The position numbers and the translations under genes are program-made. Of a stretch of 64,000 nt of DNA, positions 8,698 through 17,809 are shown one piece after another. A model generated the notes under the pieces. It worked only from the letters and a program-made list of their open reading frames with translations, did no database searches and was not told the DNA's origin. This DNA is from JAJPJE01 sp963724985. GTDB taxonomy: Bacteria > Acidobacteriota > Terriglobia > Terriglobales > Acidobacteriaceae. The stretch's first letter is position 1; each line of letters starts with the position of its first letter. The stretch is from positions 186,001 through 250,000 of the forward strand of contig CAVRWV010000009.1 in assembly GCA_963724985.1 (NCBI GenBank), read 5' to 3'.

Positions 8698-10737
8698 ATG
8701 AAACGTCTGCTAATTCTGATCTTTGTGCTTGTTGCCAGTATCGCCTTTTCTCAAACTACTCCCAAGGTACCCACCGCAGAAAACACCAAGGGACTCGGGT
8801 TCGATCTCGACGCGCTCGATCGCACTGCCGACCCCTGCGCTGATTTCTATCAGTTTGCCTGCGGCAATTGGATGAAGAGCCATCCCATCCCGCCCGATCA
8901 GGCGCGCTGGGGCAGTTTCAACGCGCTGGAAGATCGCAACGAAGCAATCCTGCGCAGCATTCTCGAACGCTATTCGGCGCCAGATGCGAAGCGCACCGCG
9001 AACCAGCAGAAGATTGGCGACTACTACGCCTCCTGCATGGACGAGGCCGCCATCGACAAGAAAGGCATCTCCGTCCTCAAGCCGCAGTTCGATCGCATCG
9101 ACGAATTGCAGAATGCCCAGCAATTGCCCGAACTGCTCGGATATCTGCACCACAATGGCGTGAACGCGATTTTCAACTTCGACTCAGGCCAGGACTTTAA
9201 GGACGCGACCCAGGTGATCGCACAAGCTGACCAGGGTGGGCTGGGGATGCCGGATCGCGATTACTACACCAACACGGATCCCAAGTCCGTACAGCTCCGC
9301 GCCGACTACGTGAAGCACGTGCAGCGCATGTTTGAACTCGCAGGCGAGCCTTCGGCAAAGGCCGCGGCCGATGCCAAGACGGTCATGGATATCGAAACCG
9401 ACCTCGCCAAAGGTTCCATGAAACTCGCGGATCGGCGCGATCCCGAGAAGATCTACCACAAGATGACTCCAGCGGAACTCGAAGCGCTCGCGCCAAAGTT
9501 CGCATGGAATCAGTACTTCGTATCGGCTGATGTGCCGGACACCAAGGCAATCAACGTGGCTTCGCCCGAATTCTTCAAGACTATGAACGGGCTGCTCACG
9601 TCGGTTCCGCTCGACTCGTGGAAGACCTATCTGCGGTGGCAAACTCTGCATGGAACGGCAGCGCTGCTTCCCACGGTGTTCGTCGACGAGAATTTCAATT
9701 TCTTCGGCAAAACGCTAACCGGCACTACAGAGTTGAAACCGCGCTGGAAGCGTTGCGTCGAATACACCGACAACGATCTGGGATTCGCGCTCGGCCAGAT
9801 TTACGTGGATGAAACGTTCGGCGCCGAAGGCAAAGAGCGCACCCTGAAAATGGTGCATGCGATCGAAGCGGCGCTGCACCAGGACATCAACGGCCTCTCG
9901 TGGATGACTCCAGAAACGCAGAAGCAGGCGCTGGCGAAGCTGGAACTGATCGCCAACAAGATCGGCTATCCCGACAAGTGGCGCGACTATTCCAAGCTGG
10001 AGATTGTGCGGGGTGAAGCGATGGGGAATTCGCTGCGCGCAAATTCCTTTGACTTTAACCGGCGCATGAACAAAATCGGCAAACCTGTCGATCGTCACGA
10101 ATGGGATATGACGCCGCCCACGGTCAACGCCTATTACAACCCGCTGATGAACGACATCAATTTTCCCGCAGGCATTTTGCAGCCGCCGTTCTACGCGAAC
10201 TCCATGGACGACGCCATCAACTTCGGGGGTATCGGCGCTGTGATTGGCCATGAACTGACGCACGGCTTCGATGATGAAGGCGGCCAGTTCGACGGACACG
10301 GCAACCTGCACAACTGGTGGACGCCTGAGGATTACAAGAACTTCCAGGCACGCGGCCAGTGCATCGCCGACGAATACAGTTCCTTCATCGCGACTGACGA
10401 TGTTCACCTTAACGGCAAGCTTACCGAAGGCGAAAACATTGCGGACAATGGCGGAGTGCGCCTGGCACTGATGGCGCTGTTGCAGATGTCTGGCGATAAG
10501 CCGCAGCAGAAGATTGACGGCTTCACGCCCGAGCAGCGGCTGTTCCTGTCATGGGGACGCATCTGGTGCCAGAACGCGCGGCCGGAAGAATTACGCCATC
10601 GCGCGGCAGTCGATCCACACTCGCCAGGACGTTATCGCGTTAACGGAGTGCTGCGGAATATGCCTGAGTTCCAGAAGGCATTCAGCTGCAAGGCCGATTC
10701 ACCGATGGTAGCAAAGGATGCTTGCCGCGTTTGGTGA
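8698..10737 (+). CDS. M13-family metalloendopeptidase (neprilysin/PepO-like), secreted
   Basis: It begins with the signal peptide MKRLLILIFVLVASIAFSQ, so the product is exported. The M13 N-terminal domain follows (DPCADFYQFACGNWMKSHPI). The catalytic domain has NAYYNP, then the zinc motif GHELTHGFDDEGGQFD near residue 516, and the third ligand in GENIADNGG near 577. The C-terminal RYRVNGVLRNMPEF and final CRVW are the conserved neprilysin ending. 679 aa is normal. It is predicted to cleave peptides outside the cytoplasm. The start ATG 8698 is chosen over an upstream in-frame start at 8482 because of the signal peptide. A strong terminator follows. Confidence 0.95.
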   Translation: MKRLLILIFVLVASIAFSQTTPKVPTAENTKGLGFDLDALDRTADPCADFYQFACGNWMKSHPIPPDQARWGSFNALEDRNEAILRSILERYSAPDAKRTANQQKIGDYYASCMDEAAIDKKGISVLKPQFDRIDELQNAQQLPELLGYLHHNGVNAIFNFDSGQDFKDATQVIAQADQGGLGMPDRDYYTNTDPKSVQLRADYVKHVQRMFELAGEPSAKAAADAKTVMDIETDLAKGSMKLADRRDPEKIYHKMTPAELEALAPKFAWNQYFVSADVPDTKAINVASPEFFKTMNGLLTSVPLDSWKTYLRWQTLHGTAALLPTVFVDENFNFFGKTLTGTTELKPRWKRCVEYTDNDLGFALGQIYVDETFGAEGKERTLKMVHAIEAALHQDINGLSWMTPETQKQALAKLELIANKIGYPDKWRDYSKLEIVRGEAMGNSLRANSFDFNRRMNKIGKPVDRHEWDMTPPTVNAYYNPLMNDINFPAGILQPPFYANSMDDAINFGGIGAVIGHELTHGFDDEGGQFDGHGNLHNWWTPEDYKNFQARGQCIADEYSSFIATDDVHLNGKLTEGENIADNGGVRLALMALLQMSGDKPQQKIDGFTPEQRLFLSWGRIWCQNARPEELRHRAAVDPHSPGRYRVNGVLRNMPEFQKAFSCKADSPMVAKDACRVW

Positions 10738-10757
10738 TGCAGCGTTTGGTTTGTGTG

Positions 10758-10785
10758 GGGCGGACATCTCGTCCGCCCTTTTTTT
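10758..10785 (+). terminator. Rho-independent terminator of M13 peptidase gene
   Basis: The perfect 8-bp stem GGGCGGAC / GTCCGCCC (10758-10765 and 10771-10778), with loop ATCTC, is followed by seven T (10779-10785). It lies 20 bp after the peptidase stop and before the convergent aldo/keto reductase gene. Confidence 0.9.
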
Positions 10786-10818
10786 GACACGCGCTCTCGC
10801 CCGCGGCTTGTTATTCGT

Positions 10819-11682
10819 TTACGCCGCCAGCGTTTTGAATTCCTCGTCGGTCAATTTCACCATCGCCGCCGCGACATCTTCTTCCAGGTGCGCGACTGAC
10901 GACGTTCCCGGAATCGGCAGCATCATCGGCGATTGCTGCAGCAGCCATGCCAACGCCACCTGCATGGGAGTGGCACCTTTCGCCTTGGCAATCTGTTTCA
11001 ACTTCTCCGTTGCGCTCCTGCCTTGCGCCAGCGGTCCCCACGGGATGAACGCGATCTTTTTCTGTTCGCAGAAGTCGACCACGTAATCCCACTCGCGGTC
11101 GTCGAAGTTGTAGCGGTTCTGCACGGAGACGATCGGCGTGAGCCTCAACGCTCGCTCAACGTGCTCGCGCGTCACGTTTGAGAGTGCGATCAAGCGAATC
11201 TTGCCCTGCTCCTTCAATTTCACGAGCGGCTCCAGCGATCTTTCAAAGGCGATGCGCGGATCGGGGATGTGCAACTGGTAGACGTCAATCCGATCGAGCT
11301 TTAGCCGCTTCAGGCTCCCCTCGACGGCTTCGCGGAGGTGATCCGGACTGGCATTGTGAATCCATTGATTCGGTCCTACGCGCTCCCATCCGCCCTTAGT
11401 CGCGATCACCAGCCCCTCAGGATAAGGGTGCAGCGCTTCGGCGATCAGTTCTTCACTGACGTAGGGGCCATAAGAATCCGCGGTATCGATGAAGTTGATG
11501 CCCAGCTCGACGGCGCGCCGCAGCACGCGGATGGCGCCGTCGTGATCTTTCGGTGGACCCCAAATACCCTCTCCGGTAATGCGCATCGCGCCGTAGCCCA
11601 GGCGATTGACCGTGAGTTCGCCGCCTAGAGTTATCGTTCCGGCAGCGCTCGCTGACGGCTTCTGAGAAGTAACAGTGCTCAT
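10819..11682 (-). CDS. Aldo/keto reductase
   Basis: This NAD(P)H-dependent reductase of the AKR superfamily has a TIM-barrel fold and is cytoplasmic. The catalytic tetrad positions are visible: Asp in FIDTADSYG, Tyr in the same motif, Lys in VIATKGGWE, and His in YQLHIPD. The cofactor region near the end reads LPIPGTSS. The length, about 287 aa, fits single-domain AKRs of the YajO/Tas type. The substrate cannot be predicted. ATG 11682 is preferred to GTG 11688, with a GAGG-like site just upstream. It is convergent with the M13 peptidase gene and divergent from the rhomboid-like gene. Confidence 0.92.
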   Translation of the reverse strand: MSTVTSQKPSASAAGTITLGGELTVNRLGYGAMRITGEGIWGPPKDHDGAIRVLRRAVELGINFIDTADSYGPYVSEELIAEALHPYPEGLVIATKGGWERVGPNQWIHNASPDHLREAVEGSLKRLKLDRIDVYQLHIPDPRIAFERSLEPLVKLKEQGKIRLIALSNVTREHVERALRLTPIVSVQNRYNFDDREWDYVVDFCEQKKIAFIPWGPLAQGRSATEKLKQIAKAKGATPMQVALAWLLQQSPMMLPIPGTSSVAHLEEDVAAAMVKLTDEEFKTLAA

Positions 11683-11833
11683 CTCCACCTCACTCGGTTT
11701 TGGATGTACCTACCAAAATACCCGCTGCATTTTCATGGGAACCGTACCCACGCACGTTGGCCCGTGCACCCGCATGTTACGACTTCCGCATCGAGACGCA
11801 TAATTTGTTTGCCTCCGCTGCCCGCTCTCTTCA

Positions 11834-12406
11834 ATGATTGCGGTGAGAGCGCATCTCAACATGTCCCGAACCCGACTGCCGGTTACGACCGCCACAGTTT
11901 TCGCGATCACCGCGGCTGCAACAACGCTGCAATACTTCTTCCCACTGCTGCCGAGGTTCGAGCGTCAACCGGGCGCGCTGGCGGCGCACGAATACTGGCG
12001 ACTGATCACGCCGATCTTTTTCCATCGGGAAGGCTGGCGGCAGATTGTGTTCGACTTCTCTGCCCTCGCCATCATTGGCGTGATCGTGGAACGCATCTTC
12101 GGCGGACGTCGCTGGCTGCTGCTCTATTTCGCTGCGGGCATCACCGGGGAGCTTGCAGGGTTCGCATGGAAGCCGCTGGGCGCCGGATCGTCGGTCGCGA
12201 TCTGCGGACTGCTGGGCGCGCTCGCCGCGTGGCTGCTGCGAAATGCCCGTCCCATGCAATCGCGCTTTGGAGGAGTGGTGATCCTCGTCGGCGCTGTGAT
12301 TCTGACTGCGCTGCGGGATCTGCATGGACCGCCGATACTGGTGGGAATCGTGCTCGGATGGGTAATGCTGCAAAGAGACGCTCCTCCCCTTATGGCAAAA
12401 AGCTAG
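11834..12406 (+). CDS. Rhomboid-like integral membrane protein, possibly lacking catalytic His
   Basis: 190 aa with about five to six hydrophobic segments. The motif EYWRLITPIFFH resembles the rhomboid WR motif after TM1. The segment GSSVAICGLLGALAAW aligns with the catalytic-serine motif GxSGxxxGLxGA, so the serine appears present although the following Gly is Val. In the last helix, PILVGIVLG aligns with the usual AHLGGLLAG, putting Ile where the catalytic His should be; a His lies three residues earlier (DLHGPP). It may be a degenerate or non-proteolytic rhomboid. ATG 11861 is an alternative start. A repeat element begins at the stop codon. Confidence 0.65.
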   Translation: MIAVRAHLNMSRTRLPVTTATVFAITAAATTLQYFFPLLPRFERQPGALAAHEYWRLITPIFFHREGWRQIVFDFSALAIIGVIVERIFGGRRWLLLYFAAGITGELAGFAWKPLGAGSSVAICGLLGALAAWLLRNARPMQSRFGGVVILVGAVILTALRDLHGPPILVGIVLGWVMLQRDAPPLMAKS

Positions 12407-12486
12407 CCACAGATTTCCACGAATCTTCACGGATTTAGATGGCTTCAGTTATCGACAATGGGTGAAAATCCGTCTGATCTGCGGCT
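12406..12486. repeat. CCACRGATT nonamer inverted repeat
   Basis: The left arm GCCACAGATTTCCACGAATC plus TTCACGGATTT (12406-12436) has about 9-bp periodicity. The right arm AAAATCCGTCTGATCTGCGG (12466-12486) is its inverse. The left arm begins in the stop codon of the rhomboid-like gene. Confidence 0.65.
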
Positions 12487-12606
12487 GTCTTTTGCCAGCC
12501 TTGCTTAACCCCACATCAGGGTTATCCCGTACTGCTCTCCTGCAGCCTACGTGGTACATTGTTCGGTCTGTTCAGCCACTTACGGCTAACTTGTAATTGG
12601 ACCCCT

Positions 12607-13746
12607 ATGAAAGATTTCTTCATCCGCGATTGCTCCCAGCACGAGAATGCCACCATTGTTTCCAGCTTCGTGGTGGCTTCCAAGCAGATTAAGCCCAAGC
12701 GCACCGGCGACCTCTACATCGCGCTCACCCTGGCCGACCGCACCGGTCAGATCGAGGCCAAGGTCTGGGACAACGTGCACGAATTCCTCAACACGTTCGA
12801 ACAGGACGATTTCGTCAAGATCAAGGGTTTGATCAACAAGTTCAATAACAAGTTCCAGTTGACGGTGCACAAGCTGCGCAAGTTGGAAGAGTCCGAAGTC
12901 GATTTTTCCGATTACCTTCCCAAGACCGATAAAGATGTCGACGCGCTCTGGCGTACGGTGGGCGATTTCGTCGAGAGCTTTCAGAACCCGTATCTGAAGT
13001 CGCTGCTCAAGGCCTTCATGGCCGATCCCGAGATCGCCACGAACTACAAGAACGCGCCAGCGGCGAAGTCGCTGCACCATGCTTTCATCGGCGGCCTGCT
13101 CGACCACGTGGTATCGCTCTTCAAAGTTGCTGACCTGGCGAGCCGCAACTATCCGCAGGTGAATCGTGATCTGTTGTTGAGCGGCGTGTTCCTGCACGAC
13201 ATCGGAAAGCTGCACGAGCTTTCGTATGCGCGTTCGATCACCTACACCACCAAGGGCCAGTTGCTCGGGCACATGATCATCGAACTGGAGATGCTGCAGG
13301 CGAAGATCAACCAGGTTCCAGGTTTTCCGGACGAGCTGAAAATTCTGCTTGAGCACATGATCATCAGCCATCACGGGCAGTACGAGTTCGGATCGCCGAA
13401 GTTGCCGATGTTCCCCGAGGCGCTGATGCTGCACTATCTCGACGATCTCGACTCGAAGATGGAGAGCATGCGCGCCCAGTTCGAACGCGAAGCCAACAAC
13501 GGCGATGCGTGGACGGGATACAATCCGTCGCTCGCGCGTCCGCTGCTGAACAGCGCGAAATTCCTAGCGAAAAAAGAAGAGCCACCGAAGGCAGAAGAGA
13601 AGCGGAACCCGCCAGAAACCAAGAAGAACAGAAAGCCGAGGCCGCGACAGCCGCGAAGACCGTGCAGTAGATCAGAACCGTGGCCGCAGATTAACGATGA
13701 TAAACGCAGATCCTTCTTTGTTTCTCAGGAACCTGAATCGAAATAG
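12607..13746 (+). CDS. YhaM-like 3'-5' exoribonuclease (OB-fold plus HD domain), C-terminus probably shifted
   Basis: An N-terminal OB-fold nucleic-acid-binding domain (residues ~15-95, GDLYIALTLADRTGQIEAKVW) is followed by an HD phosphohydrolase domain with SLHHAFIGGLLDHVVS, then FLHDIGKLHEL and ISHHGQYEFGSP. This order is that of YhaM/CBF1-type nucleases. Start ATG 12607 (MKDFFIRDCSQ) is preferred to in-frame 12559. The family-like part ends near 13570. The annotated tail reads through the repeat at 13685. Adding one A at about 13600 (GAGAAGCGG) would give an Ala/Glu-rich tail ending AKTVQ and a stop at 13668-13670. Confidence 0.85.
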   Translation: MKDFFIRDCSQHENATIVSSFVVASKQIKPKRTGDLYIALTLADRTGQIEAKVWDNVHEFLNTFEQDDFVKIKGLINKFNNKFQLTVHKLRKLEESEVDFSDYLPKTDKDVDALWRTVGDFVESFQNPYLKSLLKAFMADPEIATNYKNAPAAKSLHHAFIGGLLDHVVSLFKVADLASRNYPQVNRDLLLSGVFLHDIGKLHELSYARSITYTTKGQLLGHMIIELEMLQAKINQVPGFPDELKILLEHMIISHHGQYEFGSPKLPMFPEALMLHYLDDLDSKMESMRAQFEREANNGDAWTGYNPSLARPLLNSAKFLAKKEEPPKAEEKRNPPETKKNRKPRPRQPRRPCSRSEPWPQINDDKRRSFFVSQEPESK

Positions 13747-13783
13747 CCCAGAGCAATCAGTGTTTATCTGCGTTAATCAGTGG
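13685..13783. repeat. CGCAGATTAAC-type inverted repeat
   Basis: The arm CGCAGATTAACGATGATAAA plus CGCAGA (13685-13710) is matched by TGTTTATCTGCGTTAATCAG plus TGGC (13760-13783), separated by about 50 bp. It sits between two convergent genes, the YhaM-like gene and the HAD gene, and touches the stop codon of the latter. Confidence 0.65.
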
Positions 13784-14480
13784 CTAAGCTTTCGCTAAAT
13801 CGGCGAGAGTCTTCAGGTTATGCACTTCTAGATCAGGCTTCTCCGCCGCTGCGCGCGTCGCTCCCGAGCCGCGCTTCCCTGCTCTGCGATTCACCCAGAC
13901 ATTCGAAATGCATAACTCACGTGCCGGGACAATGTCGTGATACACGCTCTGAGCACAATGCAGAACGCGCTCTTTCGGAATCCCGATGTTCTCGAGCGCG
14001 ACATGGAAATTGTTCAGCGAGGGCTTGTAACTGCGCGCCTGCTCGGCGGTGATCACAAAATCGAATGGCACCTGCAGAGTCTTGGCCGTCTCGACAAACA
14101 AGTCGTCGTCGGTGTTCGAGATGATCGCCAGCTTGTACTTTCGACTTGAGCCGCCGCAAGGCTTCGACTGTGTCCGGAAAAGCCGGCCATTGTGGCATTG
14201 AGTCCGGCAGGGCGTTGAACTCGGCTTCAGTGAGCGGAAACACGATGCGTGCCGCCATCTTCCACATCACGCGCTGCAGAACCTGCCGATACTTTTTGTA
14301 CTCGCCGCTCTCTTCTTCCGATTCCAGAGCAGCATAGAGTTCGAGGATGCCGTCGTCGCTGAGTTTCCGATGATGAGTCTCGAGAATCGGCCGGATGGCG
14401 CCCAGGATCCCAGACTCCCAGTCAATGAGCGTGCCGTAGCAGTCGAAGGTCAGGCACTCGAATTGAGAAAAATCCAGCAT
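13784..14480 (-). CDS. HAD-superfamily hydrolase (haloacid dehalogenase type II-like), frameshifted
   Basis: The N-terminal part has the nucleophile motif TFDCYGTLIDWE (Asp13) and a helical cap domain. The second part, in another frame, has IISNTDDDLF (motif II), the Lys-containing ARSYKPSLNNFHVAL (motif III) and the acidic HDIVPAREL (motif IV). The frames join if one A is dropped from AAA at about 14139-14141, giving LKSKYKLAIISNTD. Together they form a complete type II haloacid dehalogenase-like enzyme of about 231 aa. The substrate is unknown. The shift may be a sequence error. Confidence 0.8.
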
Positions 14481-15050
14481 CGGTTCAGTTGTCAGTTGCT
14501 GGTTGCCAGTTGTCAGAGTGAAAACAAGGGGCCCGTCAGGGCTGATGGAATCACTGTACCGGAGCTTCGAAAACTGCGGAAGGGCAAATCCTAGCGAGGT
14601 TAGCTGAGGCCCTTTTCGCGTGCGAGGGCGCCTGGGCCACTAATACCACGTGAGCTCGAATTTTTAACCGGCGGACAACATTTCTTTCGCCAAGGCATCT
14701 ATCGATATAGAGGCCAGCGATAGAAGCGAAAGCCGCTCGGCATCAGTTGCTAGTTCTTTCGGCAACAGATGGAATTCGAATGAAACAGGGAAACCTGGGA
14801 CGATCGAATTCAAGCATCAAAGCAAATTGTGACTATCAGTGACTCGGCGCAAGCAGGTTTGTTGATAGCCGTAAATTGCGGAGGTGATGGCCAGATGAAA
14901 GTCAGGTCAACGAGCGCAGACGCTGAAGTTGCTGGCTTCTTTATTTCAGTTGTCAGTTGCTAGTTATCAGTTGTCAGACACAACCTCAATAGCAGCTGTT
15001 ACTGAGGTCCGACCATCAACTTCCGCTTTTCTAACAACTAGCAACTGCCT
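14481..15050. repeat. Gene-free gap with two CAGTTGY heptamer arrays
   Basis: No gene is seen in 570 bp. The array CAGTTGT-CAGTTGC-TGGTTGC-CAGTTGT occupies 14486-14513. A second array CAGTTGT-CAGTTGC-TAGTTAT-CAGTTGT occupies 14947-14974. It is followed 60 bp later by the inverted arm AACAACTAGCAACTG (15033-15047), which pairs with 14954-14968 except for three terminal bases. The middle (14530-14940) has no recognised feature. Confidence 0.75.
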
Positions 15051-15716
15051 CTATTGATTTACTGGAATCTTGATGATCTTCTTCTGGATCGCATAGGTCA
15101 CCAGCTGTGCCTTGTTGTGAATGTCGAGCTTGCGCATCAGGTTGAACTTATGCGCTTCGACGGTCTTCACACTCAGCCCCAGCAGCACAGCGATTTCCTT
15201 CACTGAATTGCCTTCAGCCAACAGTTTCAGGATCTCGCGTTCACGTGGAGTCAGGGTAGAAATGCGCGGACGCATCTTGGCATCGCGTACGCGGGCGCGG
15301 AAGTCTTCAACCAGTTTGCCGAGCACCTGCGAGCTCAGGTACTTGCCTCCCTTGTACACGTCGCGCACGGCGGTAAGCAGTTGCGGCGCGGGAGTGTCCT
15401 TGAGCACGTAGCCGGCAGCGCCCACTTCCAGGCATTGCACGAGGTAGTCCTCATCCTCATACATGGTGAGGAACAGGACTTTCGTCTCTGGCCGGTTCTT
15501 ACGAATATGACGTGCAGCTTCGAATGAAGACAAGCCGGGCATACCAATATCCATGAGAACGATATCGGGGCGGAGCTCGCGAGCTTTTTCCACGGCATCG
15601 CCGGCGTCGGCGGCTTCGCCTACCACTTCGAAATCGGATTCGGTTTCCAGGAGACGGCGGACGCCCTGGCGGAATAACGTATGATCATCGACTAAAATGC
15701 AACGAATTTTGGGCAT
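15051..15716 (-). CDS. NarL/FixJ-family response regulator
   Basis: The receiver domain (residues 1-120) has the acidic pair Asp10-Asp11, phospho-acceptor Asp56 in VLMDIGMPG and Lys in YVLKDTPAP. The LuxR-type helix-turn-helix (about 150-210) includes LTPREREILKLLAEGNSVKE and the recognition helix GLSVKTVEAHKFNLM. It should bind DNA when phosphorylated. The gene lies 72 bp after the histidine kinase gene in the same direction, so the two form a cognate pair. ATG 15716 is preferred to GTG 15728. Confidence 0.95.
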   Translation of the reverse strand: MPKIRCILVDDHTLFRQGVRRLLETESDFEVVGEAADAGDAVEKARELRPDIVLMDIGMPGLSSFEAARHIRKNRPETKVLFLTMYEDEDYLVQCLEVGAAGYVLKDTPAPQLLTAVRDVYKGGKYLSSQVLGKLVEDFRARVRDAKMRPRISTLTPREREILKLLAEGNSVKEIAVLLGLSVKTVEAHKFNLMRKLDIHNKAQLVTYAIQKKIIKIPVNQ

Positions 15717-15788
15717 AACAATAAACACCTGTTCTTCAACACCGGAGGGCTCCTTCCTCCGAAAATTTTGACGTCAGTGGCAAGCTGA

Positions 15789-17444
15789 CTACGACTGCGA
15801 AAGGACGCCGGCAGCGACTTTGCGAACCAGGAAAGGCCGCTTCGTCGTGTGCGGCCGATCAGCCGGAGTCGCTCCCTCACTCGTCACCGGAATCGTAATC
15901 TCGATTCGTGTCCCTTTATTTTTCCCGGAAACTACCTGCACGCTTCCACCAAGCATGCCAATGCGTTCACGCATGCCGGCCAGGCCAAAATTCCGGCCTA
16001 CCACGGGCTTATGATTACCGAAACCAACTCCATCGTCCTGGATCACTAACTGCACCATGTCGTCTACGCGTGACATCTGCACACTGGCGCTCTTCGCTTT
16101 CGCATGCTTGGCAATGTTATGCAGGGCTTCCTGGACGACGCGATAGATCGTGGTCTCGACTTCTGGAGCGAATCGACCGACGCTATCCGGGATCGCAACC
16201 CGCGTTCTGACACCACTGCGTTTGCCCAGGTCCTTGGCTTCCTTGCGAATGGCCGCAACTAGACCTAGTTCCTGGAGTACTAATGGTGAGAGTCTCGCAA
16301 TGATCCTGCGGATGCCTTCGATTGTTTGATCGACAACGTTTACTGTTTCTCCGACTTTGCTGCGGACTTCGTCCGAGACAGCTCCGCTGGTCAGCATGCC
16401 GAGATACAGGCGGATCACCATGAGCTGCTGGCCGGTGGCATCGTGCAATTCCCTGCTGATGCGCTTGCGTTCTTCTTCCTGGGCACGCAGCAAGTGCGCG
16501 GAAAGCTCGGCAATGCGGGCTTCACGCTCGCGCAGGGCGTCGGTAATGCGGGCGCGTTCGATAGCCAGCGCCGAGCGATCGGCAATCGCGCGCAGCAGTT
16601 CGCGTTCGCTGGGGAGCCATTCATACGGTCTCGGGAAGCCAATGGCGAGAACACCGATGACTTCCTGCTCAATCTTCAGGGGAACAGCCCAGAGCGCCTT
16701 GGCTTTCTGGCGCATCAGGGGATTCAGCAGCCCATCGGAATGGTCCAGATCGGGCAACATGGCAGGTTCGCCTGTCTGCGCAACGCGGCCGGTAAATCCG
16801 CGGCCGAGAGGGATCAGGAATTCCGGATCAATGGGCTCATCGAGGCCAGCCGTAGCCGCAGGGCGAAGCGAATCGCTGCCTGGTTCCCGTAGCAGAAGCA
16901 CTCCGACGGAAGCGTCAAAGGTCTGCTTCGAGATCTCCAATACACGACACAAGAGGGCGGAGAGGTTCTCCGCGGAGAGTTCCGCTTCCAAGGCCGAAAG
17001 CAGGGCTGCGGAAGCATTTCGCTGCGTATCGAAGTACGTGCCGGCAATCGAAACAAAGGTCGTGGAGTTGAACGTTTCCAGCGCGGAAATCGCCTCCGCA
17101 CGCGCCATCGGCGATAGGGGAGCCAGGTAGGGCTCACAAAATGACTGATAGATTTCCAGCGCACGGGCTACTACGCGGGTGTCGACATTCAGCTTCGCCA
17201 AGCGGGTTCCGTAGTAGCGGAGATTCTCGGCAAACTGGCTGAAGTCGGTCTTGCAGCAAATCCCCAGGCCTGTCCCCAGGTTCAATCGTTCCAAGGCAGC
17301 CATGGCGCGACCGTCGAGATCAAGTTCCTCGAACATGCGCGCACGCCAGGCGGTGGTGATCTCCGGAAAATGAGGCTCAAGCACACGCACTAATTCCTGG
17401 ATACGTGCACGTGCTGAGTCCTTGAGAGGCAGCACTGGAGGCAA
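15789..17444 (-). CDS. GAF-domain sensor histidine kinase, NarX/DegS type
   Basis: 551 aa with no obvious membrane segment, so probably cytoplasmic. An N-terminal helical sensory region (~1-150) resembles the RsbRD-type N-domain. A GAF domain (~160-305) follows with GRGFTGRVAQTGEPAML. The HisKA_3 dimerisation domain has RKRISRELHDATGQQL with the phospho-accepting His. The HATPase domain has EALHNIAKHAKA (N box), DDGVGF (G1) and GLAGMRERI. It phosphorylates the regulator encoded just downstream. The start is TTG 17444, supported by an AGGAG site six bases upstream. The signal sensed is unknown. Confidence 0.92.
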   Translation of the reverse strand: MPPVLPLKDSARARIQELVRVLEPHFPEITTAWRARMFEELDLDGRAMAALERLNLGTGLGICCKTDFSQFAENLRYYGTRLAKLNVDTRVVARALEIYQSFCEPYLAPLSPMARAEAISALETFNSTTFVSIAGTYFDTQRNASAALLSALEAELSAENLSALLCRVLEISKQTFDASVGVLLLREPGSDSLRPAATAGLDEPIDPEFLIPLGRGFTGRVAQTGEPAMLPDLDHSDGLLNPLMRQKAKALWAVPLKIEQEVIGVLAIGFPRPYEWLPSERELLRAIADRSALAIERARITDALREREARIAELSAHLLRAQEEERKRISRELHDATGQQLMVIRLYLGMLTSGAVSDEVRSKVGETVNVVDQTIEGIRRIIARLSPLVLQELGLVAAIRKEAKDLGKRSGVRTRVAIPDSVGRFAPEVETTIYRVVQEALHNIAKHAKAKSASVQMSRVDDMVQLVIQDDGVGFGNHKPVVGRNFGLAGMRERIGMLGGSVQVVSGKNKGTRIEITIPVTSEGATPADRPHTTKRPFLVRKVAAGVLSQS

Positions 17445-17809
17445 GGAGAACTCCTACGAAAAAATCAACGTCTCAGGTGAGAGACTGCTAGCCCAGGCTG
17501 GGTCGAATTTCGCTGAGATTCCTGCAAATACTGCTTTCATTGTTTACTACGCAGTAAGCAAAACTAACCTGAACAGTTCTAGATTCTACCCGGTTTTACC
17601 TGTATTTACTACCTATGGACGGGCGATGATTACTAATAAATAAATAGGGTTCCCAGAGGATTTTCACAGGCGAATGCGCTAGTCACGGCCGAACGGCTCC
17701 TAGCGCTTTTGAGCGCCCCCGCCCTATTGAATCCAAAATCTGGGTGCAAAAAGCCTAATCAGATACAATCGATCTTTTCAGGTAGCTGACAGGAAACCAC
17801 TTAGAACTC
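17445..17809. promoter_or_regulatory. Divergent upstream gap with weak aroC promoter candidate
   Basis: This 365-bp gap separates the histidine kinase (leftward) from aroC (rightward). A TACAAT box at 17764-17769 is a fair -10 for aroC, but no good -35 lies at the right distance. A palindromic AGCGCTTTTGAGCGC-like stretch lies at about 17702-17716. No gene is seen. Confidence 0.3.

Noticed and set aside
14481..15050. tRNA or small RNA gene in the long gap
   Set aside because: No cloverleaf, TTCGA arm or terminator could be seen; only heptamer arrays.
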